Assembly: GCA_947474855.1 (NCBI GenBank)
Contig: CANJKV010000014.1
Coordinates: 1 to 39,042, forward strand
Direction: 5' to 3'
Source: Aurantimonadaceae bacterium
GTDB taxonomy: Bacteria; Pseudomonadota; Alphaproteobacteria; Rhizobiales; Rhizobiaceae
DNA: 39,042 bases
This document shows, piece by piece, positions 1-8,018 of this stretch. Each line of letters opens with the position of its first letter. The stretch's first letter is position 1. The notes beneath the pieces are model-generated. The model was not told the origin of the DNA, made no database searches, and saw nothing but the letters and a program-made list of their open reading frames with translations. The position numbers and the translations under genes are program-made.

Positions 1-271
1 CCACTTCGGTCGATCCGACCATCTGACGCCAACATGCGGCGGTCCATCGAGACCGACCGCGGAGAGAACCATGAACCCGGCGTGTGCGCAGACCTCAGTC
101 AGCCAGCTTGACGAATGCGATTAGAGAACTTTTCAGGGGGCAGACCAGTGATAACCTGCTGACTGTGTTGATTTAGGCAAAGGCCGGAGGCGAGGCCGGT
201 CAACATCATCCCATCAGATTGACCAAGGTCGAGCTAAGATCCAAACTTTTTGGCAATCAAAACTCTGACGA
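1..271. other. left-edge stretch without a supported gene
   Basis: This stretch lies downstream of the aldo/keto reductase gene and has visibly lower GC than the rest of the window. I see no family-like reading frame. The only structures are a loose inverted repeat, GGTCAA at 198-203 and TTGACC at 219-224, and a weak CCAAA/TTTGG hairpin at 241-253 just past the reductase stop, neither convincing as a terminator. It may be the decayed edge of a neighbouring element, which is inference only. Confidence 0.4.
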
Positions 272-1372
272 TCAGCCGGCGAGTCGGGACCGCGCGTCCG
301 CCTGCGCGCGCCGAATCTGGCCCTGGTAGGCCGCATCCTTGCCCGGATACCACGCCATGGTGCCGAGTGCGCCGAAGCCGGGGATCGTCTCCATGTGACG
401 CACCATCCGCCGGCGCATTGCCGCGTCGGGCACAGCGCCGCGCATCGCTTGAAGGTTGTCGGTTACGTGTTCGGGGTCGGAGGTTCCGCACAGCACGCAG
501 GTCACCGCAGGATGGCCGATCACCCACTTCAGGAAGAACTGTGCCCAGGTTCGCGCCCCGAACTCGGCGGCGAAGCCGGGAAGCGGTTGCCCCTCAACGA
601 TCCGCATCAGCCGGGCCTTTTCCAAGGGCAGGTTGACCAGGACGCCTACGCCCTGGTCGGCCGCCGCCGGGAGAAGGCGTTCTTCTGCCGCTCGGTCGAA
701 GATTGAGTAGTTCGTCTGGACGACGTCAACGTCGCCGCGCTCGACGAACCGCGACAGTTCGGGCTGATAGGACGACTCGTGGTGGGTGATGCCGACATGC
801 GCGATGAGCCCCTCCTTCTTCCAGGCTTGCAGGAGAGGAACGACGACGCCAGCATTGGTCAGGCTGTGGCACTGCATCAGGTCGATCGTCGGCCGCCAGA
901 CGCGGAGCCTCGACTGCTCGAAGCTCGCCGTGGCATGGCTGATGTCGCCGAGAAACGTCCCAGTCGACCAGATCTTACTGGCGAGGAAGACGTCCCGCGT
1001 TTCATTCATCTCCGACAAGAACGCACCGACGGTGACCTCGGCGGAGCCGTAAAGTGGCGAGGTATCGATAACACCGCCACCTCCGGCCGCGAAACGCCTG
1101 ACGACCTCTCGCAGGCGCTCGCGCGGATCGCCAGGCATGAGGTCGAAGGTCAGGAAGGTGCCGAGGCCGAGGGCTGGCACGGCGCTGCCCGTTCGGCCGA
1201 TCCGGCGGGTGATAACGGGCTCTGCCGGCTCGCGCGCGTCGGAGTTGCCCTCCGACGTCGCTTGGGCCTGGGCGCGGTTCGCTCCGCCGGGGGCGGCGGC
1301 GGCCGCGAGGGCCGCGGCGCCCGCCGCCCCCAGGAAGCTGCGCCGGTCTATGGCCGTCGGATCCGTCGTCAT
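272..1372 (-). CDS. Tat-exported aldo/keto reductase
   Basis: 366 aa. The N-terminus has a twin-arginine signal (DRRSFLG, residues 9-15, then an Ala-rich segment to an AQA-type cleavage site near residue 37), so a periplasmic location is predicted. The mature part is an aldo/keto reductase TIM barrel. The catalytic tetrad is recognisable as D103, Y108 (in DTSPLYG), K133 (ASKIW) and H169 (MQCHS). Family members reduce aldehydes or ketones with NADPH. A Tat-exported one must be exported already folded with its cofactor, or use another reductant. It follows the metallo-beta-lactamase-fold gene by 27 nt on the same strand, so the two are probably co-transcribed, and a LysR gene is divergent upstream. 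The substrate cannot be read from sequence. Confidence 0.9.
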   Translation of the reverse strand: MTTDPTAIDRRSFLGAAGAAALAAAAAPGGANRAQAQATSEGNSDAREPAEPVITRRIGRTGSAVPALGLGTFLTFDLMPGDPRERLREVVRRFAAGGGGVIDTSPLYGSAEVTVGAFLSEMNETRDVFLASKIWSTGTFLGDISHATASFEQSRLRVWRPTIDLMQCHSLTNAGVVVPLLQAWKKEGLIAHVGITHHESSYQPELSRFVERGDVDVVQTNYSIFDRAAEERLLPAAADQGVGVLVNLPLEKARLMRIVEGQPLPGFAAEFGARTWAQFFLKWVIGHPAVTCVLCGTSDPEHVTDNLQAMRGAVPDAAMRRRMVRHMETIPGFGALGTMAWYPGKDAAYQGQIRRAQADARSRLAG

Positions 1373-1399
1373 GGGCGTTCGTCCTGTTCCTAACGTGCG

Positions 1400-2386
1400 T
1401 CAGAACTGCCAGCCGGCCGGTACCCAGGCGTAGCCGGTGTCGGTGCGCAGGATCCGGCCGAGACCGGGAAACGGGTAGTGGAAGCCGAGGACCAGCATCC
1501 GGTCGGCCGCCGCCCGGTCGAAGATCCGCCGGCGCGCGACGGCGGCAGTCTCCCCATCGCGGTCCGGCCCGGGGCGCCAGGGCCGGTCGATGTTGACCAC
1601 GGGATGGTAGGCGAGGTCCGCCGTCAGAAGCAGTTGGTCGCCGGCCGAGTGAACGAGGAACGCGGCCATGCCCGGCGTGTGGCCGGCGGCGGAAAGCGTG
1701 GTCAGGCCCGGCAGGATCTCCGCACCGGCCTCGTAGAGCTCGACCTCGCGCGCGATGGGCTCGAGACTTCGCTTGATGTTGGCGGCGAAGCGCTGGCGGA
1801 ACTCGGGCGGCACCGGCATGTAGGACAGGTCCGGCTCGCCATCGACGAAGAACGCCCAGTCCGCCCGCGGCGCCATTACGTTCGCCCGCCGGAAGGCGCG
1901 TTCGCCATCCGCCGTCCGCAAGTTGCCAACGTGATCGGGATGAGTGTGCGAGATCACGACGAGGTCGATGTCGTCGGCGGTGAGCCCTATTGCCCGTAGA
2001 TTGTCGAAGAGACGGCCGCCGTTCGGCCCCATTGTGGCGCCCGCCCCCGCTTCCAGTAGAACGCGTCGCTCGCCGATCTCCAGGAGCACCGTGTTGAGGT
2101 TCAGCGTCAAGTGATCGTTCGGCAGGAAGGCGCGGCGCAGCACCTCTTCGAGCTCGGCTTCCGGCGCGTCGCCGGCATAAACGCGCGGCGGGCCGCCGAT
2201 GACGCCGTCGCTCAGCACGGTCGCGGCGATGTCGCCGATCCGGAAGCGGTAGAAGCCGGCATTCCCGGCCGGCATCGTCGTCGCCGTCTGCGCCGTGGCG
2301 AGGCCGGACGGGAGGCCGCTCAGCAGCGCCCCGGACGCGCCGGCAGCGGCTCCCAGCATGATCGTGCGTCGGTTGATCGTCGGCAT
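1400..2386 (-). CDS. Tat-exported metallo-beta-lactamase-fold hydrolase
   Basis: 328 aa. An N-terminal NRRTIMLGAAAG segment (residues 5-16) looks like a twin-arginine signal. The metal-binding motif is complete: HTHPDH at 147-152, then H236 (AGHTPGM), D257 (TADLAYHP) and H303 (GFHYPFPG), giving a dinuclear zinc site as in lactonase and quorum-quenching relatives of this superfamily. The open frame extends further upstream to 3091, but that part is antisense to the LysR gene. I chose the ATG at 2386 because it begins the signal peptide and has GGGGAAG 5 nt upstream. The gene is the first of a two-gene operon with the exported aldo/keto reductase. Lactone hydrolysis is plausible but inferred. 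Confidence 0.9.
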   Translation of the reverse strand: MPTINRRTIMLGAAAGASGALLSGLPSGLATAQTATTMPAGNAGFYRFRIGDIAATVLSDGVIGGPPRVYAGDAPEAELEEVLRRAFLPNDHLTLNLNTVLLEIGERRVLLEAGAGATMGPNGGRLFDNLRAIGLTADDIDLVVISHTHPDHVGNLRTADGERAFRRANVMAPRADWAFFVDGEPDLSYMPVPPEFRQRFAANIKRSLEPIAREVELYEAGAEILPGLTTLSAAGHTPGMAAFLVHSAGDQLLLTADLAYHPVVNIDRPWRPGPDRDGETAAVARRRIFDRAAADRMLVLGFHYPFPGLGRILRTDTGYAWVPAGWQF

Positions 2387-2521
2387 CGTTCTTCCCCGCG
2401 GGCTGAAGGATCGTTCGCCGCCGGCAGCCTTGGCCGAGCGGTTTCCAGCACGAGGGTGACGCGTTCGAGGTGCATTGATAAGGTGAACGGATGTGAGCGC
2501 GCTGATCGGATTTTCAGAGCA

Positions 2522-3415
2522 ATGCCGTCCGTCCGACTTGATCACCTCGAAATCTTCGCGCTGATCGTGCGGTGCGGCGGCTTCCGCGCCGCCGCGGCCG
2601 AGCGGGGTGTCTCCTCCTCCGTCATGAGCCAGACGATGGGCGCGCTTGAACAAGCGCTCGGAATCCGGCTTCTCAATCGAACGACCCGCAGCGTCGCGAC
2701 GACCGAAGCTGGCGAGCGGCTGCTGCAGCGGCTCCGCCCGGCGCTCGACGATGTTCGCCTCGCGCTCGCCGAGCTCGACCAACTGCGTGACAGGCCCTCC
2801 GGAACGTTGCGCATCAACGCGCCCGGTCCGGCTGTCGACCACGTCCTGTGCCCGCTCGCCTTCGCCTTCATGGAGGCGTACCCGGACGTCAACGTCGAGA
2901 TCATCAGCGATGCGGCGATCGTCGACATCGTCGAGCAGGGTTTCGATGCCGGGGTTCGCTTCGGGCAGCATCTGGCCAAGGACATGATCGCGGTGCCGCT
3001 CGGGCGGCCACTGCGCTACGCGATCGTCGCCTCCCCGGATTATCTGCTGGCGCGCGGGCGGCCGGAAGTGCCCGCCGACCTCGTCGGCCACGATTGCATC
3101 CGCCGCCGCTACCCCGGCGGCGCGCTCGCGACCTGGGCCTTCGAGAAGGCGAGCGAGGCCGTCGAGATCGCTCCGCAGGGGCGCCTGACTCTGAGTTCAG
3201 CCCACCAGGAGCTGCAGGCGGCCGTCGCCGGACGAGGGCTTGCCCACGTCTTCGACGACTATGCGCAAGCGAGCATCGAGGCCGGCACGCTGGTCGAGGT
3301 GCTTGCGGACTGGAGCCCTCGGCTACCGAACTGGTTCCTCTACTACCCGAACAAGCGGCACAGCAGCGCGGCCATGCGCGCCTTCCTGGAGTTCGTTCGC
3401 AAGTCGACCCGTTAG
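2522..3415 (+). CDS. LysR-family transcriptional regulator
   Basis: 297 aa, the usual LysR length. The winged helix-turn-helix lies at residues 4-63 (LDHLEIFALIVRCGGF, then SSSVMSQTMGALEQALG and the RLLNRTTRS hinge). A periplasmic-binding-type effector domain follows. The start at 2522 is the one that places the DNA-binding domain at the N-terminus; the frame is open further upstream but that part is antisense to the hydrolase. It is divergent from the hydrolase/aldo-keto reductase operon with 135 bp between starts, the standard arrangement for a LysR activator of the neighbouring operon. It is closely similar in style to the next LysR (AVPLGRPLRYAIVASPDYL against AVPFGGDVRFLAVAAPTYL), so both belong to the same subgroup. 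Confidence 0.92.
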   Translation: MPSVRLDHLEIFALIVRCGGFRAAAAERGVSSSVMSQTMGALEQALGIRLLNRTTRSVATTEAGERLLQRLRPALDDVRLALAELDQLRDRPSGTLRINAPGPAVDHVLCPLAFAFMEAYPDVNVEIISDAAIVDIVEQGFDAGVRFGQHLAKDMIAVPLGRPLRYAIVASPDYLLARGRPEVPADLVGHDCIRRRYPGGALATWAFEKASEAVEIAPQGRLTLSSAHQELQAAVAGRGLAHVFDDYAQASIEAGTLVEVLADWSPRLPNWFLYYPNKRHSSAAMRAFLEFVRKSTR

Positions 3416-4329
3416 GTCCGTGGCCGCGCGGCATTCGCGCCATCGTGCCGCTTCAAGACATCGATAAAGGCGCGCAGGGCGCTCGGCACGTGCCGATGGC
3501 CGGGATAATAGAGGCAAAGTCCGGGATAAGCGGGACACCAGTCCGCCAGCACTGTCACGAGGCGCCCTGCGGCGAGGTCAACCTCGGCGACAGCCTCCGG
3601 CACGAAGGCGATCCCGAGGCCGTCCGCCGCCGCCGACACCATCAGGCGGTTGTTGTCCAGGGTCAGTGGACCCGGAACCTCCACGGCCAGCTCCTGCCCA
3701 TGCTTCTCGAACTCCCACCGGTAGAGCTTTCCGCTCGGCAGCCGATGGCGCACGCAAGCATGGCGGCGCAGATCGTCCGGCACGAGCGGCGTGCCGTGGC
3801 GATCGAGATAGGTCGGCGCCGCCACGGCCAGAAAGCGGACATCGCCGCCGAAGGGCACGGCGACCATGTCCTGCGGCACCGCCTCGCGCAGCCGGATCCC
3901 GGCGTCGAAGCCGGCCGCCACGATGTCGATCAGGCGGCCGTCGGTCACGAGATCGATCTCGACGTTTGGAAAGCTCTCGATGAAGGCCGGCACGGCGGCA
4001 CGCAACAGTGCCTCGGCCGCCGCCGGCCCGCAATTGATGCGCAAGGTACCGCCGACGGTGTCGGCCTCACCCTTGACGGCGTCCAGTACTTCGTCGAGTT
4101 CCAGCAGCAGCGGGGTCAGGCGGCGGAGCAGCGCGTTTCCGACCTCTGTCGGAGACACGCTGCGCGTTGTGCGGTGAAGCAGGCGCAGGCCGAGCTTGCA
4201 CTCAAGCCCGATCACCGTGTGGCTGAGCGACGAGCGCGAGACGCCGAGGTTTTCGGCCGCGAGGCGGAAGCTGCGGTGTCGGGCCACAGCCGCAAAGGCC
4301 GTCAGGTCGGACAGGTCGGGTTTCGGCAT
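3412..4329 (-). CDS. LysR-family transcriptional regulator
   Basis: 305 aa. The DNA-binding domain is at residues 3-62 (DLTAFAAVARHRSFRLAA, GVSRSSLSHTVIGLE, RLLHRTTRSVS). The effector-binding domain begins around residue 93 (GGTLRINCGPAAAEALL). It is convergent with the previous LysR, and the two stop codons overlap: TAG at 3413-3415 on the plus strand and TAA read from 3414-3412 on the minus strand. It is divergent from the SDR/lipocalin pair with 97 bp between the starts, so that pair is its likely target. A dyad in that spacer fits a LysR box. Confidence 0.92.
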   Translation of the reverse strand: MPKPDLSDLTAFAAVARHRSFRLAAENLGVSRSSLSHTVIGLECKLGLRLLHRTTRSVSPTEVGNALLRRLTPLLLELDEVLDAVKGEADTVGGTLRINCGPAAAEALLRAAVPAFIESFPNVEIDLVTDGRLIDIVAAGFDAGIRLREAVPQDMVAVPFGGDVRFLAVAAPTYLDRHGTPLVPDDLRRHACVRHRLPSGKLYRWEFEKHGQELAVEVPGPLTLDNNRLMVSAAADGLGIAFVPEAVAEVDLAAGRLVTVLADWCPAYPGLCLYYPGHRHVPSALRAFIDVLKRHDGANAARPRT

Positions 4330-4357
4330 TGGTGATGATCCTTCACCGGGTCATGCC

Positions 4358-4374
4358 GATTGTAGCGACTAATC
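4358..4374. promoter_or_regulatory. candidate LysR-box dyad
   Basis: GATTGTAGCGACTAATC is an imperfect dyad with GATT/AATC ends that contains the T-N11-A spacing typical of LysR binding sites. It sits in the 97-bp spacer between the divergent LysR gene (start 4329) and the SDR gene (start 4427). Function is inferred from position and geometry only. Confidence 0.4.
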
Positions 4375-4426
4375 CGTCGCCGCGATGCTCGCTAGATCGG
4401 GAGGGTCGAACAAAAGGATCGATCCC

Positions 4427-5272
4427 ATGACCAAGACATGGCTCATTACCGGCGCCTCCTCTGGCCTCGGCCGGATCATGACCGATAAGCTTTTGGCTCG
4501 CGGCGACAAGGTGATCGCGACCGTGCGCAGGGTGGACGCGCTGCGCGACCTTGCTGATCGCCACGGCGAACGCTTGCTCGTCCGCATCCTCGACGTCGCC
4601 GATGCCGGAGCGGTGCGGCGCACGCTCAACGAGGCCTTCGCGCAGGCCGGGCGCATCGACGTCGTCGTCAGCAATGCGGGCTACGGCCTGTTCGGCGCGG
4701 CCGAGGAACTGACGGACGCGCAGATCGAGCGGCAGATCGAGACCAACCTCCTCGGCTCCATCCAAGTGATCCGTGCGAGTCTGCCCGGCTTGAGGGCGCA
4801 AGGCGGCGGGCGCATCGTCCAGGTCTCCTCCGAAGGAGGGCAGATCGCCTATCCGAATTTCAGCCTCTATCACGCGACGAAGTGGGGCATTGAAGGCTTC
4901 GTGGAAGCCGTGGCGCTGGAGGTGGCGCCGTTCGGGATCGACTTCCTGATCGTCGAGCCAGGACCGACGGCGACCAACTTCGGCGCCGGGCTCGACCAAG
5001 CCGAGGCCATGCCGGAATACGAGGCTACCCCGTCCGGCGAGATGCGCCGGGCGCTGGCGAGCGGCGGCTTCGCGATCCGGGGCGATGCGGAGCGGACCGT
5101 CGAGCAGATGATCGCAGCGGCCGACGCGGAATCCCCGTCGCTACGTCTTGCCCTCGGCAGCACGGCGTTCGAAAGCATCGAGCGCTCTCTCACCGGCCGA
5201 TTGGACGCGCTGCGAGCCCAGAAGGAAGTCGCCTTCGCAGCCGACATGGCGACCGCGGAGGAGGCAGCGTGA
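4427..5272 (+). CDS. classical SDR oxidoreductase
   Basis: 281 aa. Rossmann-fold short-chain dehydrogenase with TGASSGLG at residues 8-15, NAG at 83-85, N107, catalytic Ser in QVSSEG (134-135) and YHATK (Y148, K152). The form WLITGASSGLG and the length of about 280 aa match the NAD(P)-dependent ketoreductase-like SDRs common beside LysR genes. The start at 4427 is preceded by AAGGA with an 8-nt spacer; an in-frame ATG at 4385 has no such site. Its TGA overlaps the GTG start of the lipocalin-like gene (GTGA), showing translational coupling. Likely regulated by the divergent LysR. Substrate unknown. Confidence 0.92.
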   Translation: MTKTWLITGASSGLGRIMTDKLLARGDKVIATVRRVDALRDLADRHGERLLVRILDVADAGAVRRTLNEAFAQAGRIDVVVSNAGYGLFGAAEELTDAQIERQIETNLLGSIQVIRASLPGLRAQGGGRIVQVSSEGGQIAYPNFSLYHATKWGIEGFVEAVALEVAPFGIDFLIVEPGPTATNFGAGLDQAEAMPEYEATPSGEMRRALASGGFAIRGDAERTVEQMIAAADAESPSLRLALGSTAFESIERSLTGRLDALRAQKEVAFAADMATAEEAA

Positions 5273-5781
5273 GGCGCGGCACAGGTCCGATCGCGGGCGC
5301 CCTCCTCGCCATTGCTCTCCTGATGGCGAGGGCGGCGGGGGGCGCCGGAGACGAGCCGCCCAACCAAGTCCTCGGCACGTGGCGGATGGTCTCGGCGACG
5401 ATCGAGCGGGCGGGCGAGAGCGTTCCCGCCTATGGCGAGCGGCCGAGCGGCATGCTGGTGTTCACACCCGACATGCACTTCGTCGAGGTCCTGACCGACG
5501 CCGACGTGCCAAGGTTCGCCTCCGACGTCCGTGGCGGAGGAACGGCCGAGGAGAACGCCGCCGCTATGGCGGGCGGGATCGGCTTCTTCGGCACCTACAG
5601 CGTTGACTCGGCCGGCGCCTTCGCCGGCAACAGGGTCGTGGGCTCCACCTTTCCGAACTGGATCGGCAGCGTTCGCACCAAGCGCGACCTTCAACTGCGC
5701 GTCGAAGGCGAGCGGATGTTCGAGACCTTCCAACGGCCGGACGGAACCCGCGTCGCCATCGTCTTCAAGCGCGTTCGCTGA
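5269..5781 (+). CDS. secreted lipocalin-like protein
   Basis: 170 aa beginning with GTG, overlapping the upstream SDR stop by 4 nt. Residues 1-26 are a signal peptide (RRGTGPIAGALLAIALLMA). The rest matches the lipocalin-like family (Pfam Lipocalin_5 type): LGTWRMVSATIE opening strand, YGERPSGMLVFTPD, then GFFGTYSVD. Members are small beta-barrels with no known enzyme activity that often accompany SDRs. It may bind a hydrophobic substrate or product of the SDR, which is inference. A 404-bp stretch covering residues 39-170 is repeated at 15285-15688 with 19 mismatches. Confidence 0.82.
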   Translation: MRRGTGPIAGALLAIALLMARAAGGAGDEPPNQVLGTWRMVSATIERAGESVPAYGERPSGMLVFTPDMHFVEVLTDADVPRFASDVRGGGTAEENAAAMAGGIGFFGTYSVDSAGAFAGNRVVGSTFPNWIGSVRTKRDLQLRVEGERMFETFQRPDGTRVAIVFKRVR

Positions 5782-5786
5782 AGGCC
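5383..5786 (+). repeat. 404-bp duplicated segment, copy 1
   Basis: This segment runs from the CGG of the Arg codon in TWRMV of the lipocalin-like gene to five bases past its stop. It aligns without gaps to 15285-15688. I counted 19 mismatches in 404 bp (about 95% identity), including none across 5701-5766. Copy 2 lacks the signal peptide and first strand. Confidence 0.9.
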
Positions 5787-5806
5787 GTCGGAAGCGCCTC
5801 GCCCCT

Positions 5807-6544
5807 TCAGTCCTGCGCAGTCGGCCGCACGACGATGCTGCCGATCTCGACGTCGTCGGGCTGTTCGATGGCGAATGCGATGGCGCGCGCGATCGCCTCC
5901 GGCGCGATGGCGAGCGCCCGCTTCTGCCGGCCGATCGCCTCCCGGACGCCAGGATCGGTGATGGAGGTGTCGGTGAAGGTTGTGTCGACGAAGCCGGGTG
6001 AGACCTCGGTGACCCGGAGACCCGCGCCCGATTCCTGCCGCAAGGCCTCCGTGACCGTCCTCAGCGCATTCTTGGTCGCGGCGTAGACGCCCATGGTCGG
6101 CACGATCTTGAGGCCTGCGGTCGAAACGACGTTGACGACGTGGCCGCTCTTCTGCGCAGCAAAGAGCGGCAGCGCGGCCGCGATGCCGTAGAGCGAGCCT
6201 TTCAGGTTGACGTCGATCATGGCGTCCCAGTCCGCGACGCGCAGCGCGTCGAAGCGGGAGATGGGGCCGATGCCGGCATTGTTGACGATGACGTCCAGGC
6301 GTCCGAACCGCTCGCGGGCAAGGCTCACCAGCGCCTCGAGGTCAGCTCGGTCGGTGACGTCGGTCGGCCGGAAGATGGCTTCCCCACCGGCCTCCTCGAT
6401 CTCGCGCGTGACGCCGGCGAGCTCGGCTTCGCTTCGCGCACCGAGGACGAGCTGAGCGCCGCGGGCGGCCAGATGCAGGGCGGTCGCTCGGCCGATGCCG
6501 CGCCCGGCGCCGGTGATGACGATGGTCTTGGTTTCAATGGTCAT
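5807..6544 (-). CDS. classical SDR oxidoreductase
   Basis: 245 aa. TGAGRGIG at residues 11-18, NNAG at 88-91, N113, S141 (VVSTAG) and YAATK (Y154, K158): a complete classical SDR active site. The pattern resembles the YdfG-like NADP-dependent hydroxy-acid or serine dehydrogenase branch of SDRs (TDVTDRADLEALV, then PGFVDTTF near 190). It is divergent from an AraC regulator, with 100 bp between the starts. It is convergent with the lipocalin-like gene, 25 bp apart. Substrate unknown. Confidence 0.9.
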   Translation of the reverse strand: MTIETKTIVITGAGRGIGRATALHLAARGAQLVLGARSEAELAGVTREIEEAGGEAIFRPTDVTDRADLEALVSLARERFGRLDVIVNNAGIGPISRFDALRVADWDAMIDVNLKGSLYGIAAALPLFAAQKSGHVVNVVSTAGLKIVPTMGVYAATKNALRTVTEALRQESGAGLRVTEVSPGFVDTTFTDTSITDPGVREAIGRQKRALAIAPEAIARAIAFAIEQPDDVEIGSIVVRPTAQD

Positions 6545-6644
6545 GGCCTGTCTCCGCGTCGGTAATGTGCGGGCAGGCTATGCGCGGATGATCGGCGTCT
6601 CTATGCTGGATCAGCTAAACCTTTGTCGCGATCCGCCGGATTCC

Positions 6645-7535
6645 ATGTTCGATCCTTTTTCCGAGGTGCTTGCCCTCCTGGGTATCGAGAGCGTGCGCGG
6701 CACGAGCCTCGAAGCATCGGGCAACTGGGCCTTGTCCTTCGACGGCCGGGCGCGGCTCAAATTCGTCGCGGTGACGCGTGGCCGCTGCTGGCTTCTCCTC
6801 TCGAACAGGTCACCCGAGCCGCTCGTCGAAGGCGACGTCGTTCTCCTCGGCGACACGACCTACGCCGTTGCCAGCGATCCCGCCATCGCCCCGGTCGACG
6901 GCATGGCGCTCTACGCCGCGCCTAGGCACGATGTCGTGCGGCTCGGCGAGGGAGCGGAGACAATCATGGTCGGGGGCGGCAGCGCCTTTGCGCAAGGCTG
7001 CGCCGCCTTCGTCCTCGACGCCCTGCCCTCCTTCCTGCGCATCGCTCCTGCCTCGCCGGGCGCGGGCGCCGTCGCCCGGACCCTTGCGCTGCTGGGGGCT
7101 GAGATGCGGCATGGCGGGGTCGGCAGCTCGCTCGTGGCGGCGCGGCTGGCCGAAATCCTTGTGGTCGAAGCCGTACGCGCCCACGTCGCGGCGGGCGCGG
7201 CAGAGGGCATCGGCTGGATCTCGGCGCTTGCCGACCCGCGCATGGCGAAAGCCCTGAGCCTCATGCACGGCGACGTCGCCAGGCGGTGGACCGCACCGAT
7301 GCTGGCGCGCGAAGTCGGCATGTCGCGCTCGACTTTCACCGAGCGCTTCTCGCGACGCGTCGGCCGTCCGCCGATGGAATACCTGACGCTCTGGCGGATG
7401 GTGCTGGCCAGGCGCAAGCTGGCGGCCGGCTCGACCGTCGCGAGGGTCGCCGAGGAGGTCGGCTACAGCTCGCAGAGTGCCTTCGCCCAGGCCTACAAGC
7501 GCGCGACCGGCCGGACGCCGCGCTCGATCGGCTGA
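6645..7535 (+). CDS. AraC-family regulator (cupin N-terminal domain)
   Basis: 296 aa from the chosen start. The N-terminal half is a cupin-type sensor domain (FVAVTRGRCWLL, EGDVVLLGDTTYAVA). The C-terminal two helix-turn-helix AraC domain spans about residues 205-296 (MLAREVGMSRSTFTERF and VARVAEEVGYSSQSAFAQAY). The frame is open from 6495 but would overlap the divergent SDR start. ATG codons at 6588, 6603 and 6645 are possible. I chose 6645 because FDPFSEVLALL aligns with the N-terminus of related regulators, including the AraC at 27173 (TLIDDILEGL). No strong ribosome site precedes any of them. Likely regulates the divergent SDR. Confidence 0.87.
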   Translation: MFDPFSEVLALLGIESVRGTSLEASGNWALSFDGRARLKFVAVTRGRCWLLLSNRSPEPLVEGDVVLLGDTTYAVASDPAIAPVDGMALYAAPRHDVVRLGEGAETIMVGGGSAFAQGCAAFVLDALPSFLRIAPASPGAGAVARTLALLGAEMRHGGVGSSLVAARLAEILVVEAVRAHVAAGAAEGIGWISALADPRMAKALSLMHGDVARRWTAPMLAREVGMSRSTFTERFSRRVGRPPMEYLTLWRMVLARRKLAAGSTVARVAEEVGYSSQSAFAQAYKRATGRTPRSIG

Positions 7536-7593
7536 CGCCGAGGTTGCCGCTTCCGCAGCTCCCGACGTACGATCATCGAAGCCAAAAGTCGCC

Positions 7594-7731
7594 TCAGACG
7601 CGCCGCCTGAAGCGGTCGAAAAGGAGGGCGAGGAGCGAAATGGCCAGGATTGAGAGGGTGGAGAGGACCACCGTCTTGCCGAACTTGCTCTCGTACTGGA
7701 CAGCCAAGATCATTACGCCGACGGTCTCCGT
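7594..7731 (-). pseudogene. C-terminal fragment of a membrane protein, probably a transport permease
   Basis: Read from about 7731 down to a TGA at 7596-7594 the minus strand gives about 45 residues: ETVGVMILAVQYESKFGKT, then a hydrophobic helix VVLSTLSILAISLLALLF and the basic end DRFRRRV. This looks like the last transmembrane helix and cytoplasmic tail of a binding-protein-dependent ABC permease, though the family call is tentative. It has no start of its own and joins, in a different frame, the broken end of the alcohol dehydrogenase fragment at roughly 7720-7735. It is best explained as the tail of a gene left by a deletion. Confidence 0.5.
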
Positions 7732-8018
7732 TTGCCGTCCCGCCAGGCTGGGAAGAAGGTGGACACGACATGGTCGCCGGGTCTGAACTCAGTGACTTGC
7801 GAGTCAACCGCCTCTACCACCCCGGCCTTGTCGGCCATGGCGATGCGGCCATCGGCGGCCGGCAACCGTCCCGTCACCACGCCCAGGTCGTGGAAGTTCA
7901 GGGTGGTCGCATGCACCCGCACGCGGATCGCGACCGGTCCGGGATCGCCGGGGTCGGGAAGGTCCATCAGCGTCAGGCCGTCGAGCCCCTGCTGCGGATG
8001 AGCCTGAATAGCTTTCAT
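7713..8018 (-). pseudogene. truncated zinc-type alcohol dehydrogenase / quinone oxidoreductase
   Basis: 101 aa, against about 330-340 aa for intact family members. It has the GroES-like N-terminal domain of medium-chain NAD(P)-dependent dehydrogenases: MKAIQAHPQQGLDGLTLMDL, TTLNFHDLGVVTGRLP, then GVVEAVDSQVTEFRPGDHVV and STFFPAW, after which similarity stops and a stop follows. The nucleotide-binding domain is missing. Its ATG overlaps the stop of the MFS gene (ATGA), so it was once the second gene of that operon. The sequence after the break belongs to an unrelated membrane-protein tail. It probably gives no active enzyme. Confidence 0.75.

Noticed and set aside
198-224. GGTCAA/TTGACC inverted repeat near the left edge as an insertion-sequence end
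   Set aside because: Arms are only 6 bp, no transposase is nearby, and there is no target duplication visible.
2387-3091. Long minus-strand extension of the metallo-beta-lactamase-fold frame
   Set aside because: It is antisense to the LysR gene, shows no family pattern, and the signal peptide begins at 2386.
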